From Parvibacillus sp035426385 (GTDB lineage: Bacteria; Bacteroidota; Bacteroidia; Chitinophagales; Saprospiraceae), in the NCBI GenBank assembly GCA_035426385.1, contig DAOLZQ010000003.1, forward strand, positions 32,066-96,065: 64,000 nucleotides of DNA, read 5' to 3'. Positions within the stretch are counted from its first letter, which is position 1; every line of letters starts with the position of its first letter. Below the pieces are notes generated by a model that was given only the letters and a program-made list of their open reading frames with translations, did not search any database and was not told the DNA's origin. Below, piece by piece: positions 18,589-28,200 of the stretch. The position numbers and the translations under genes were made by a program.

Positions 18589-19929
18589 TTAGCTAAATTG
18601 GAAGTTCAGTCTTTTGCCGGGTTTATGGGGAAGTAGTTTACCTTCCTTATAGACTTGAGAGCCATTAACCCAAGTTCCCAGGATTCTGCCAGGCAGCGTG
18701 ACGCCTTCGAGTGGGCTCCATTTGCATTTATATAATAGATTGTCTTTTTCGATTGTCTCATAGTCATGGATATCTACCATCACCAGGTCTGCAAAGTAAC
18801 CTTCTCTTATATAACCCCGTTCTTTAATTTTAAAGATATCAGCAGGAGCGTGGCTCATTTTATCGACTATTTGCTCCAAGGTAATGCTCCCTTTTTTGTA
18901 ATGGTACAGCATTAGCTGTAGACTTTGCTGTATCAAAGGAAGGCCAGCAGGTGCTTGCAGATAGGGTAGTGCTTTCTCTTCCTCAGTATGTGGTGCATGA
19001 TCGGTAGCAATCACATCTATCCTTCCATCAAGTACTCCCTGAAGAATAGCTTCCCTATCCTCGCTTGATTTTATGGCCGGATTACATTTTATTTTATTAC
19101 CTAGTTGTGCATAGTTCTTATCGTCAAAATATAAATGGTGAACACATGCTTCTGAAGTAATTCTCTTTTCTCTGCGATCTTTGATTTCGAAGAGAGAGAG
19201 TTCTCTAGCAGTACTTATATGTAAGATATGAAGCCGTGTGTTATGCTTTCGAGCCAGGTTGACTGCCTTAAAGGATGAAAGATAGCAGCCCTCAGCACTT
19301 CTGATTTGGGGGTGCATAGGTGGGGTAATCATATCTCCGTAACGAACTTTAAATTTCTGGAGGTTATTTCTAATGGTCATTTCATCTTCGCAGTGTGTAG
19401 CGATGAGTGCAGGACATTCCTTGAATATTTCTTCTAATGCAGTGTCACTTTCCACTAATAGGTTTCCTGTACTACTACCCATGAAAATTTTAACTCCACA
19501 TACTTGATTGTAATCGGCTGATTTGATTACATCCAGATTATGTTCTGTGGCACCGAGATAAAAAGAATAATTGACCACGGAAGTCTCAGCTGCCCTCTGA
19601 TATTTTTCTTCCAATAACTGTAATGTTATAGCTTCTGGCTTTGTATTGGGCATCTCCATATACGATGTGATACCCCCTGCAGCCGCTGCAGCAGATTCAG
19701 TAGCTATATTGCCTTTAGCAGGAAATCCTGGTTCTCTGAAATGTACCTGATCATCAATTATACCGGGCATTAGGTATTTGCTCATACCATTGATTTCAAG
19801 CCCTGATGCATTAATAACCGGAGCAATTTTGGTGATTCGGTCACCACATACCATCACATCGGCATTGATTATAGTGCCTTCATTGACTATATTGATGCTT
19901 TTAAAGATGATAACTTCGTCTGTGGCCAT
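18589..19929 (-). CDS. pyrC: Dihydroorotase, class I amidohydrolase type
   Basis: 446 aa. A zinc amidohydrolase catalysing ring closure of carbamoyl-aspartate to dihydroorotate in pyrimidine synthesis. Metal-site motifs are DDQVHFREPG (the HxR pair), CGVKIFMGSSTGNL (carbamylated Lys region), ALIATHCEDE, HILHISTARE, and VIATDHAPHT with the catalytic Asp. ALATGIT-like EMPNTKPE is also present. Allantoinase and hydantoinase share this fold, but the MPNTKP and DHAPHT motifs together favour dihydroorotase. It starts 1 base after the stop of the upstream methyltransferase-like gene and is followed 11 bases later by the glycosyltransferase. Confidence 0.88.
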   Translation of the reverse strand: MATDEVIIFKSINIVNEGTIINADVMVCGDRITKIAPVINASGLEINGMSKYLMPGIIDDQVHFREPGFPAKGNIATESAAAAAGGITSYMEMPNTKPEAITLQLLEEKYQRAAETSVVNYSFYLGATEHNLDVIKSADYNQVCGVKIFMGSSTGNLLVESDTALEEIFKECPALIATHCEDEMTIRNNLQKFKVRYGDMITPPMHPQIRSAEGCYLSSFKAVNLARKHNTRLHILHISTARELSLFEIKDRREKRITSEACVHHLYFDDKNYAQLGNKIKCNPAIKSSEDREAILQGVLDGRIDVIATDHAPHTEEEKALPYLQAPAGLPLIQQSLQLMLYHYKKGSITLEQIVDKMSHAPADIFKIKERGYIREGYFADLVMVDIHDYETIEKDNLLYKCKWSPLEGVTLPGRILGTWVNGSQVYKEGKLLPHKPGKRLNFQFS

Positions 19930-19930
19930 A

Positions 19931-20647
19931 TTATTTAATTGTTGCGATTACGATATATTGATAGTCCAGGCTGATGTCATCTGAAAGTAATATCTTGAAT
20001 CCGGCATCGGTTAATTCGTTCTCTACCTGAGATAAATCGATTTTTTGACTTGCCTGAGGCCCGAAAGGTAAGTTCTTTTTCTTATAGTCGATGATCATCA
20101 GTCTTGCATTTGGCTTAAGGTATAGCTTTAAGTTTTGGAGATATTTACCTCTATTAGTCAAGTACATGTATGTATTGGAAATAAAGGCAACATCCACTTT
20201 ATCTTTACCAAGATTTGGATCATCTGCTTTGGCGATTACAATTTTAAGCCTATCTGAGATTGCTGTATCCAACTTCATTGAAAGGATTTGCATAAGGTGA
20301 AGTGAGGCAGTATCAATATCTGAAGCAATCACTTTATCTGCCTTCTGTAATAATCTGAAAGTAAAAAAACCTGTTCCAGCCCCAATATCAGCCACAGTTT
20401 GATTTTTCAGATCACCCAAAAGGTTAACTACCAATTCCGGCTTTTGCCAAATTACCCGCTCAGGACCATTGTCGGAAGATAGCAGCATACTATCTGCTCT
20501 TTCACTAAGTATAATGTCGTCAGTCGAATCAGGCTTGTTCTCTTTTCTGAAACTATTGGTTTCTGTAGAGGATGTAGTATCACCTTTACAGCCTAGGATA
20601 AGCGCGAAAGCCAATACGCACATGATAGAAAGATTTTGATAATGCAT
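19931..20647 (-). CDS. Lipoprotein with a SAM-dependent methyltransferase fold
   Basis: 238 aa. The N-terminus is hydrophobic and ends in a lipobox-like LILGC (Cys at about residue 20), then a polar linker, which predicts export and lipid anchoring. From about residue 80 the protein has a class I methyltransferase fold: VADIGAGTGFFTFRLLQKADKVIASDID carries the glycine-rich SAM loop and the acidic ribose-binding residue, and MIIDYKKK lies near strand 5. SAM is not expected outside the cytoplasm, so either the signal is misread or the domain has another role. It is the first gene of the string running to kmo. A TACTTTTG -7-like box lies on the minus strand at 20667-20674, 20 bases before the start. 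Confidence 0.7.
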   Translation of the reverse strand: MHYQNLSIMCVLAFALILGCKGDTTSSTETNSFRKENKPDSTDDIILSERADSMLLSSDNGPERVIWQKPELVVNLLGDLKNQTVADIGAGTGFFTFRLLQKADKVIASDIDTASLHLMQILSMKLDTAISDRLKIVIAKADDPNLGKDKVDVAFISNTYMYLTNRGKYLQNLKLYLKPNARLMIIDYKKKNLPFGPQASQKIDLSQVENELTDAGFKILLSDDISLDYQYIVIATIK

Positions 20648-20707
20648 AAGTTTGATACAGTTGACTCAAAAGTAAGTAAAAAGATTTTCTCGGGATTTTA
20701 TAAATAG

Positions 20708-20740
20708 TTGGCCGGAAGTACATCAAATATTATATTTTTG
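20708..20740 (+). promoter_or_regulatory. Candidate promoter of the CNNM/CorC gene
   Basis: TTG at 20708-20710 and TATTTTTG at 20733-20740 match the Bacteroidota -33/-7 pattern with a 22-base spacer. The predicted start of transcription is about 50 bases before the start codon at 20800. Not tested. Confidence 0.4.
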
Positions 20741-20799
20741 TTCAGAACAAAAGTGCATTGTGTGGTTGAATAGTGAGGAGGCACTCTGAAAATAGGTAA

Positions 20800-22095
20800 A
20801 TGGAAGTAGCGATATTACTGGCGCTGATCATACTCAATGGGTTTTTTTCAATGAGTGAGATAGCCCTTATATCATCAAAAAAAGCAAGATTAGTCGATAA
20901 AGCCACAAAGGGCGATAAGAACGCGATACTTGCATTGAAATTGCTTGATAACCCGGATAGTTTTTTGTCTTCGGTTCAAGTAGGAATTACGCTTATAGGC
21001 GTAGTTTCAGGTGCCTATGGTAGTCAAGTATTTACCAGCCCGCTGGAAGCTCATTTCCTTCAAATACCTATGGTCGCAGCATATGCACATCCGCTGGCTT
21101 TTGGAATAGTCATTACTACCATCACATACCTGAGCATAGTCATGGGTGAATTATTGCCTAAAAAAATTGGTTTGATCTATTCTGATCAAATTGCTTCTTT
21201 CATGGCACCGGCACTTAATTTGTTTTCTAGAATAACATATCCCATCGTTTGGTTCTTTTCTAAATCTACGTATTTATTGAGCAAGCTCTTCTTCCTTAAA
21301 GAGAATGAATCAGATAAGGTATCTGAAGACGAATTGAAGATGATGGTAAAAATGGCAAATGAAGGCGGTGCCATTGACAATAAGGAAAGTGAGCTGATAC
21401 ACAATATATTACGATTTGCAGACAGAAAAGCTTACTCTGTCATGACTCCGCGCAATGAAGTGGCCTGGCTAGACATTAACGAATCAAATGAAGAGATCCA
21501 TGATGACATCATCGAAAGTGGCATGACGAAGTTTCCTGTTTGTGATGATTCATTGGACAACTTTATGGGGGTGCTCAACCTGAAAGATTATTTGATGAAC
21601 CGAAATAAGCCAGGATTCAATATTACTCAGATCATGTCTCCGGCTGTCAGTATTCCCGAAAATTTGACCGCACTAAAAATACTTGAAAATTTTAGAAAAG
21701 AGAGAAGGTATTTTGGTATGGTGATCAATGAGTTTGGTTCAGTAGAGGGCATAATAACACTTCACGATCTGACCGAAAACATTTTTGGTTATTTACCTGA
21801 CCTTGAGGAAGAGGAAGAAATCATGGTTTTTAAGCGAGAGGATGGTACTTTTCTGGTGGATGGATCATGCCAGATCGATGAACTAAGAGAGTTCATTATT
21901 ATTGATGAATTTTTCGATGAGGATCTGGATTATACCACCATTGCGGGATTTATCATGGATAAGCTGGGTAAAATTCCGGTCATCGGTGATCATCTGGTGG
22001 ACAATGGTTACCGATTTGAAATCATAGATCTGGACAAGAGTAAGGTTGATAAAGTGCTAGTCGAAAAAATAAAAGAAGAAAACACTACCGATTAA
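20800..22095 (+). CDS. CNNM/CorC (HlyC) family membrane protein
   Basis: 431 aa. Domain order is typical: an N-terminal DUF21/CNNM membrane domain (about 1-180, with ALIILNGFFSMSEIALISS and VVMGELLPKKIG-like SIVMGELLPKKIG), a pair of CBS domains (about 200-330, with SVMTPRNEV and GVLNLKDYL), and a C-terminal CorC/HlyC PAM domain (about 340-425, with LVDGSCQIDEL and TIAGFIMDKLGKIP). Members act in magnesium or cobalt efflux or tolerance; the older name hemolysin is not supported by anything seen here. It is a single transcription unit converging with yqgE 45 bases downstream. Confidence 0.9.
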   Translation: MEVAILLALIILNGFFSMSEIALISSKKARLVDKATKGDKNAILALKLLDNPDSFLSSVQVGITLIGVVSGAYGSQVFTSPLEAHFLQIPMVAAYAHPLAFGIVITTITYLSIVMGELLPKKIGLIYSDQIASFMAPALNLFSRITYPIVWFFSKSTYLLSKLFFLKENESDKVSEDELKMMVKMANEGGAIDNKESELIHNILRFADRKAYSVMTPRNEVAWLDINESNEEIHDDIIESGMTKFPVCDDSLDNFMGVLNLKDYLMNRNKPGFNITQIMSPAVSIPENLTALKILENFRKERRYFGMVINEFGSVEGIITLHDLTENIFGYLPDLEEEEEIMVFKREDGTFLVDGSCQIDELREFIIIDEFFDEDLDYTTIAGFIMDKLGKIPVIGDHLVDNGYRFEIIDLDKSKVDKVLVEKIKEENTTD

Positions 22096-22140
22096 ATCAA
22101 TTCTAATTGTTTTAAGAAATCTGATATAACTCCTTCATTA

Positions 22141-22704
22141 TCAATTTAGATTGATGCTGTCAGGAATCTCTGATAGAATACTAAAAACATCGCTTTTATT
22201 CATCATAACCTGCTTCCATAATTTTTGGTGATCACTCTTAAACACATAGTTTGGATCCCCATAAGCTACGACCCATGAGCCTGTTTCCAGTTCTTCTTCC
22301 AGTTGCTGAGGTGACCAGCCTGAATATCCTACATAAAATTTTATCTGAGAAGGCTTGATAAGTTCAGTTCTGATGAGAAACTTTAATTTATCATAATCTC
22401 CACCCCAATAGACCCCATTTAGAACATAATGGCTTCCCTCCAATAGCTCACCTACAGTATGGAGGTAATGGATGGTATCGTTGGCTACAGGACCACCATA
22501 GAATACCGGAGAATCAAATTCCGGAAAACTAGCCAGCAGGTCCCCCACATTCATTTCTAGTGGTTTGTTCAGAATAAAACCTACACTGCCAGTATCATGA
22601 TAATCAGTTAACAAAATAGCTGCCTGCTTAAAATTGGTGTCTTCCATAAAGGGCTGGGCCAACAATATATCACCTTGCTTCAGTTTAGTTTTATTTTTAC
22701 TCAT
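22141..22704 (-). CDS. YqgE/AlgH family protein
   Basis: 187 aa, the normal size. Family signature: GDILLAQPFMEDTNFKQAAILLTDYHDTGSVGFILNKPL near the N-terminus, then FYGGPV and the YVGYSGWSPQQLEEELETGSWVV segment. The family is a widespread soluble protein of unknown molecular function. It starts 5 bases after the fabD stop and is probably co-transcribed with it. Confidence 0.92.
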   Translation of the reverse strand: MSKNKTKLKQGDILLAQPFMEDTNFKQAAILLTDYHDTGSVGFILNKPLEMNVGDLLASFPEFDSPVFYGGPVANDTIHYLHTVGELLEGSHYVLNGVYWGGDYDKLKFLIRTELIKPSQIKFYVGYSGWSPQQLEEELETGSWVVAYGDPNYVFKSDHQKLWKQVMMNKSDVFSILSEIPDSINLN

Positions 22705-22709
22705 AATAC

Positions 22710-23588
22710 TTATGCTGTTGTTGATTCTATGGTTCTATCGATTTTTCTGAGTAATCCTCTGAGAACTGAGCCACTACCTCCGATTTCTATTGCTGAAGTC
22801 ATGCCATCAGCAATCATATTTCTCATGGTTTGAGTCCATCTCACTGGAGCAGTTAACTGATCCACTAATTTTTGTCTTATAATGTCAACTTCTATAGAGG
22901 GCAGTGCATCTGAATTTTGGTATATGGGGATCTTAGGACTAGAAAACTTAGTTGCCATGATAATAGATTCTAGTTTGATCTTTGCGTGTTCCATAAGAGG
23001 TGAGTGAAATGCGCCACCAACCGGCAGTACAATGGCTTTAACAGCCCCTGCTGATAAGCATTGTGCACAAGCCAGTTCTATTCCTTTCAGACTACCTGAG
23101 ATCACTAATTGGCCCGGTGAATTATAATTTGCCGGTACGACAGTCTCCGATATATCATTGCAGATATCTTCTATGACATCATCGCCTAATCCAATGATAG
23201 CAGCCATAGTGCCTGGATTGGCTTTACATGCTTCTTCCATGGCTGCTGCACGATGAGCAACTAACTTCAACCCATCTTCAAAACTTAAGCCACCCGCACA
23301 AGTCAAAGCGGAAAACTCACCCAATGAGTGGCCTGCAGACATATCCGAGAACAAATCAGAGGCCAGTGTGGTGTATTTAGCATAAGAATGAATAAAGATG
23401 GCCGGCTGCGTAATATCAGTGCGTTTGAGTGCTTCAGCATCACTTCCAAACATTACCTCAGAGATATTGAATCCCAAAATATTGTTTGCTTGCTCAAAAA
23501 TATCTTTGATATGCTCATTCGTCTCATAAAGATCCTGACCCATTCCGGCAAATTGGGCACCCTGGCCTGGAAAAAGAAATGCTTTCAT
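22710..23588 (-). CDS. fabD: Malonyl-CoA:ACP transacylase
   Basis: 292 aa. Transfers malonyl from CoA to acyl carrier protein for fatty acid synthesis. The N-terminus AFLFPGQGAQFAGMGQDLYE, the nucleophile elbow SAGHSLGEFSAL (Ser within GHSLG), the arginine-side segment KLVAHRAAAMEEA, and VGGAFHSPLMEHA with the catalytic His are all present. It leads a two-gene unit with yqgE and could also supply malonyl units to the polyketide set at 34-40 kb, which has no acyltransferase of its own in view. Confidence 0.95.
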   Translation of the reverse strand: MKAFLFPGQGAQFAGMGQDLYETNEHIKDIFEQANNILGFNISEVMFGSDAEALKRTDITQPAIFIHSYAKYTTLASDLFSDMSAGHSLGEFSALTCAGGLSFEDGLKLVAHRAAAMEEACKANPGTMAAIIGLGDDVIEDICNDISETVVPANYNSPGQLVISGSLKGIELACAQCLSAGAVKAIVLPVGGAFHSPLMEHAKIKLESIIMATKFSSPKIPIYQNSDALPSIEVDIIRQKLVDQLTAPVRWTQTMRNMIADGMTSAIEIGGSGSVLRGLLRKIDRTIESTTA

Positions 23589-23715
23589 CGCAGTATTTAA
23601 ATTAATATATTAATATAAAATTAAATATAAGAATAATTGATATTCTACATTAAACCCCAATTATACACAACAGTTTTTATTTGATTACTATCGGTTGTAG
23701 GAAACTCACCATTTT

Positions 23716-25059
23716 TTAACTAAGAATAGCTTGAGTCTTCCATTTCTTTCTGGAGAAAAACCAAATCACGCCGACTAATTGGACTAGCCAATAAAGTATC
23801 TCGGTGCTCCAGGCCATATTTAGTGAACCATTGATGACATCCACAACTAAATATATGGACACTAAGTAGAAGAAAGCGCTAAAGATTTGAATCATAAGTC
23901 CATACATCGTAGCACCAATACCTGCAATACCATTTACATAAATTGAGATGGGAGTGTAGAGCGCGATGATGACCATTAATATCATTAGAGTTGGCTTAGA
24001 GTCTGTCAGTATCCTGGAATCTTTAGTACCGATAATGGGGTAAAGTATGAAGTCAGGGAATAGAATAATGGGCAATGCTACCACGGCTGTTAGCAAAAAG
24101 CAGATAATTGCCGTCTTTTTCATAGTTGGTAAAATAGCATCCACTTGATTTTGACCAGCCAGATTACTGACAATGGTATTTGTAGTGGAGCTAAAGCCCC
24201 AGCACGGAATGGATAATATCAGATATACAATTCTCACGAGATTGGAGATGGCCATAGCATGTACTCCCATATCTTCAATAATACTGAAAAATATAAACCA
24301 GGATCCTAGACCTACGAAATTTTGTACAACTATGGGTGTAGCCAGTTGTAATTGCCGCTTAATATCGTTCCAGTGGAAATCGGGTCTTGAAAATATATTG
24401 AAAGCTTTTATATGCTTATCATATCTCATGTAAATGAAAAATATTATAACAGCAATACCTTCGGAAATCGTGCTTGCGAGAGCAGAGCCTCCAATACCCA
24501 TACCAGGAAATCCAAATTTTCCGAAAATGAGCGAGTAATTGAGAAATCCATTTAAAAAGAGCAAGAAAATAGTTTCGTACAGAATAAATTTAGTGCGTGC
24601 AATCCCTGTGTAGAGTGCTATTAGAGTCACTGCTGCATAAGAAAAAAATATGCCGTAAGACCTATATTGTATAAACTCCAAACTGGCATGGTAAATGGAG
24701 TCATTTTGAATAAATAAACTGAAAAACCATGCACTGCCAAACTTCATGAATAGGAACATCCCTATGGCAAGGATAAACTCAAATATTCCCAATGCGTGAA
24801 AATGTCGTCTGATTCCTGCGATATTCTGTTGTCCGGCCATATTAGCGATGAGAATCTGGCCTCCCTTTGAAAAGCCGTAACCAATCGCATTGATAGCCAA
24901 ATAGAAAACGCCTACAAAGCCTATTGCGGCAAAATCAGTTTCACTTAGCTGACTCAAAAAGATACTATCGGAAAGCTGGATGATGTTCTGAGCAGCGCTA
25001 CCCACCATGATGGGTAACGCTATAGTTATAATCTGCCTTGTTGTAGGTGTTATTCTCAT
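23716..25059 (-). CDS. MATE family efflux transporter
   Basis: 447 aa from the ATG at 25059; a TTG two codons upstream would add two residues. About twelve membrane helices in two similar halves, with MATE landmarks near the N-terminus (IALPIMVGSAAQNIIQLSDSIFLSQLS) and in the middle (QLATPIVVQNFVGLGSWFIFF). The family exports organic cations and drugs in exchange for sodium or protons. It is preceded by the 144-base gap that carries the terminator of the giant T9SS gene and appears to be a single-gene unit. Confidence 0.92.
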   Translation of the reverse strand: MRITPTTRQIITIALPIMVGSAAQNIIQLSDSIFLSQLSETDFAAIGFVGVFYLAINAIGYGFSKGGQILIANMAGQQNIAGIRRHFHALGIFEFILAIGMFLFMKFGSAWFFSLFIQNDSIYHASLEFIQYRSYGIFFSYAAVTLIALYTGIARTKFILYETIFLLFLNGFLNYSLIFGKFGFPGMGIGGSALASTISEGIAVIIFFIYMRYDKHIKAFNIFSRPDFHWNDIKRQLQLATPIVVQNFVGLGSWFIFFSIIEDMGVHAMAISNLVRIVYLILSIPCWGFSSTTNTIVSNLAGQNQVDAILPTMKKTAIICFLLTAVVALPIILFPDFILYPIIGTKDSRILTDSKPTLMILMVIIALYTPISIYVNGIAGIGATMYGLMIQIFSAFFYLVSIYLVVDVINGSLNMAWSTEILYWLVQLVGVIWFFSRKKWKTQAILS

Positions 25060-25150
25060 CAACAATGAATCCCTTTAGGGTTACTAAAGGTATAGTATAT
25101 TAGTAAATACAGCAAGATCCTTTTTAGTTCAAGCGGTAAGACTAATGCAT

Positions 25151-25183
25151 AAAAAAGAAAAGACCGGAGATTGACCCCGGCCT
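25151..25183 (-). terminator. Intrinsic terminator after the giant T9SS gene
   Basis: Seven-base stem with one mismatch (25161-25167 AGACCGG with 25177-25183 CCGGCCT) followed on the minus strand by a T-rich tract (25151-25160). It lies 27 bases after the stop of the 2282-aa gene. Confidence 0.65.
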
Positions 25184-25209
25184 CTATTCTTTATTTTACT
25201 ATGTGTGTA

Positions 25210-28200
25210 TTATCTGATCAGAGTAATATCTCCCTTCACAATCTCAGTAGTACCGTCGAATAACTCAATCTCCAGCCAATAGACAAATACTGCAGGTGTC
25301 ATAGGTTGTCCTTTCAGCTTACCGTCCCAACCGTGAGTTTGGTCATTGGGTGGGAAATCTTTTTCTTCAAACACTTTTTCACCCCAACGGTCAAATATCT
25401 GGAAAGAAATGATTTTCTTTATTTCCTTGGTATTGGTGGACACTATGACTTTGTCGTTTTTACCATCACCATTTGGTGTGAATATGTTGGGTACGAAGAT
25501 ATTTACGCCCTTCTTAACTATAATTCGTTTATCATCTGAGTCTGTACAGCCATTTTTATCTTTCACCTCCACTCTGTAAGTAGTAGTTTGGTTGGGAAAG
25601 ACATTGATGGTAAAGCAATCTGTACAATTAATGAAATCATAATCAGACGAGTAGGTAATGGTAGCGACATTAGAATCAGGTATAGAAATGATTGGATCTA
25701 TTAGTACAGTGTCTCCAATCTTGATGATGGTATCATTTCCTAAGTCCACAGTTAATAACTGTGGATTTTTAAATGTGGTAGAAAGATCTATTCTACAACC
25801 GGTAGCATCTATCATGGTAATTTTAAAGGTTCCGGCTCCTAGATTATTCCAGGAAGAGGCAGCCCCAGGCGCACCATCATTAAAGGCATACTGATAGGGC
25901 TGATTTCCACCGACTACTTTATCAATCTTGATATATCCATTAGTATAATTGTGGCAGGAAGGTCCCACAGCTGTGATATCAACACGCTCCGGAATACCTT
26001 CAGCTACAATCTCGACTGTATCTGATTTTTCACAACCACAATTGATATCCTTCACAGTGAGGACATAGATACCAGGCAGAGTTATTATGTTCTGCAATTG
26101 GTTCGGAAATTGTACCGGGTTGCCATTTTTGATATCTCTCCATGCATAGCTGTATGCTGGACCTTGTGAAGCTGCTGCTCCGATTGAAGCTTCCTTATCC
26201 GTACAGGTTAGTTTCTGGTCAGCTCCGGCGTCTGCGATTGGTATACCACAGATATGAACATTTACGTCAATATCTGAGCCTGGACAACTTCCTGATGAAT
26301 TGAATCTATAATTGAAGGTATAATCACCCGCTTTCAGATCCTTAACTTTCAAAATAGCAGTAGTAGGCGTAAATGCAGTGCCTGCATTTCCTATCACATC
26401 GGACCAAATACCTCCGGAATCTTCGCCTGTGATTTCGTCAAAGAGATCGAGAACTTGAACTGTTCCCTCACAGAATTCTTTAGAGCTACCATTCTTACCT
26501 GCTGTTTTATATTCAGAAATAACCACTGTAAGTTGATCTGTCGAAGGACAACCTACGGGTATATTATCATAGGTAAATTCTAGTGTATATGTTCCTCCGG
26601 TAGCATTTGTCACTGCGAAGGTATTGTTAGTGATGGTAGCGAATCCGGCTCCTATTGGAGAAACTATCCTCCAGGTACCCGTTGCAGCTGTAGGTAATGG
26701 CAAGGTAACTGCTGTGGCATTATTGCATATCGGACTGATGGCCGGTAGTGGAGGTAATGGCGGACAAGCACAATTATCAACTACGTTGACCGTAATTGAT
26801 TGTGGTGTATTGGGACACGGTGCTACAGCAGTGTTTGGGGTAAATGTAAAGGTGTAAGTTCCTACAGCTACGCCACTGAAATTCCATTTTCCACCCCCTA
26901 AATTGATTGCACCTGAAGTGCCGGGGTCCCAGCTTCCGTTTACTAGGGCAGAAGCCCAAACTTTGTTACCGTTGATATCAAGAATATCAGCGTCAATATT
27001 GGAAGGATCGGTATTACATACATCTACTATTGTTTTCAACTGATAAATAACAGCTGGATTGACGGTAAGCTGTATAGTCACCACACTATCACAATCCACC
27101 GGGACATTATCATTGATTTCGAAGCTGAAGTGATAAACTCCCGGTGCCTTTCCTGTTGCATCGAAAATACCTGAGCCCATCGGTACATTGACAGGTCCTG
27201 ACGGATCTTGTATTATCTTCCATGAGCCAGGTAGAGATGAGTTTATCATCAGTCCGAGATCTTTAGAGCCATTGTCGTTGCAGAGCACGTCTGAAGGTTG
27301 TAATACACTGAGGTCAGGGCAATTACATTCGTCTGTCACACGCACTATCACTGTCTCAGATGCATCTGTACAAGGTGCAATCGCAGTATTGGTGCGGTAA
27401 GTGAAGTGATAGTCACCTGCTGGTACACCGGTAAAGTCATAGTTTGTTCCGCTGACAAGTGTACCTACATTATCATCATTAGTCCAGGTTCCTGATGGAA
27501 CAGATTGACCACCCAGAAATAGAGTCAGGTCTAGCTTGGTTTTTATCGGATTAGGAGAGCTGTTACATACTTTCAGTACATCGACAAGATCAATTTTAAC
27601 CTCCGGATAAACATCAATAGTCACAGTGACAGTACTATCACAATCTGAAGGAATACTTTCAGTAATAGTGAATTTGAAAGTATAAGCTCCGGGAGCTTTC
27701 CCTGTTGCATCGAATAGTGTATTCGCCAGAGTTATATTGACCGGACCGGAAGGATCTGATATTAGTGTCCATTTTCCGGTTTTATTTGAATTGATCATTG
27801 TACTTAGATCCTTTGTGCCTCCACTGTTACAGAGCTTTTCATTCGGCTGGATAACAGTGAGAGTAGGACAAGCACAGTCAATAGTGACGTTGACTATGAC
27901 TGTCTGTGTATCATTGGGGCAAGGAGCTACTGCAGTGGATGTGATATATATAAAAGTATATTGTCCAGCTGATACACCCGCAAAGTTGATCGTGTCATTG
28001 CTAAGCTGGGCGCCAACATTGCTTACATTCGTCCAACTACCCGGGATAATGTTCCCAACGAAGAATTTTTTCATATCCAGCTTAGTCTTATAGGCAGTAG
28101 GTGAGCTGTTGCAGACTAAAAGTTCAGGAACCATATTCAGGACTACTTCCTCTGATACTTTGATGGAAACATCTATGTACTTAGGACAAGCCTGTTCCTG

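Noticed and set aside
20800..22095. Hemolysin
   Set aside because: The older family name is misleading; the DUF21, CBS and CorC domains indicate a metal-ion related membrane protein.
22710..23588. Dedicated acyltransferase of the polyketide-like set
   Set aside because: It is a canonical FabD 11 kb away in a unit with yqgE, so it is more likely the housekeeping enzyme, though it could serve both.
27737..28093. Plus-strand reading frames of 60-126 codons opposite the giant T9SS gene
   Set aside because: They are antisense shadows of a long, clearly coding gene and contain low-complexity text without domains.
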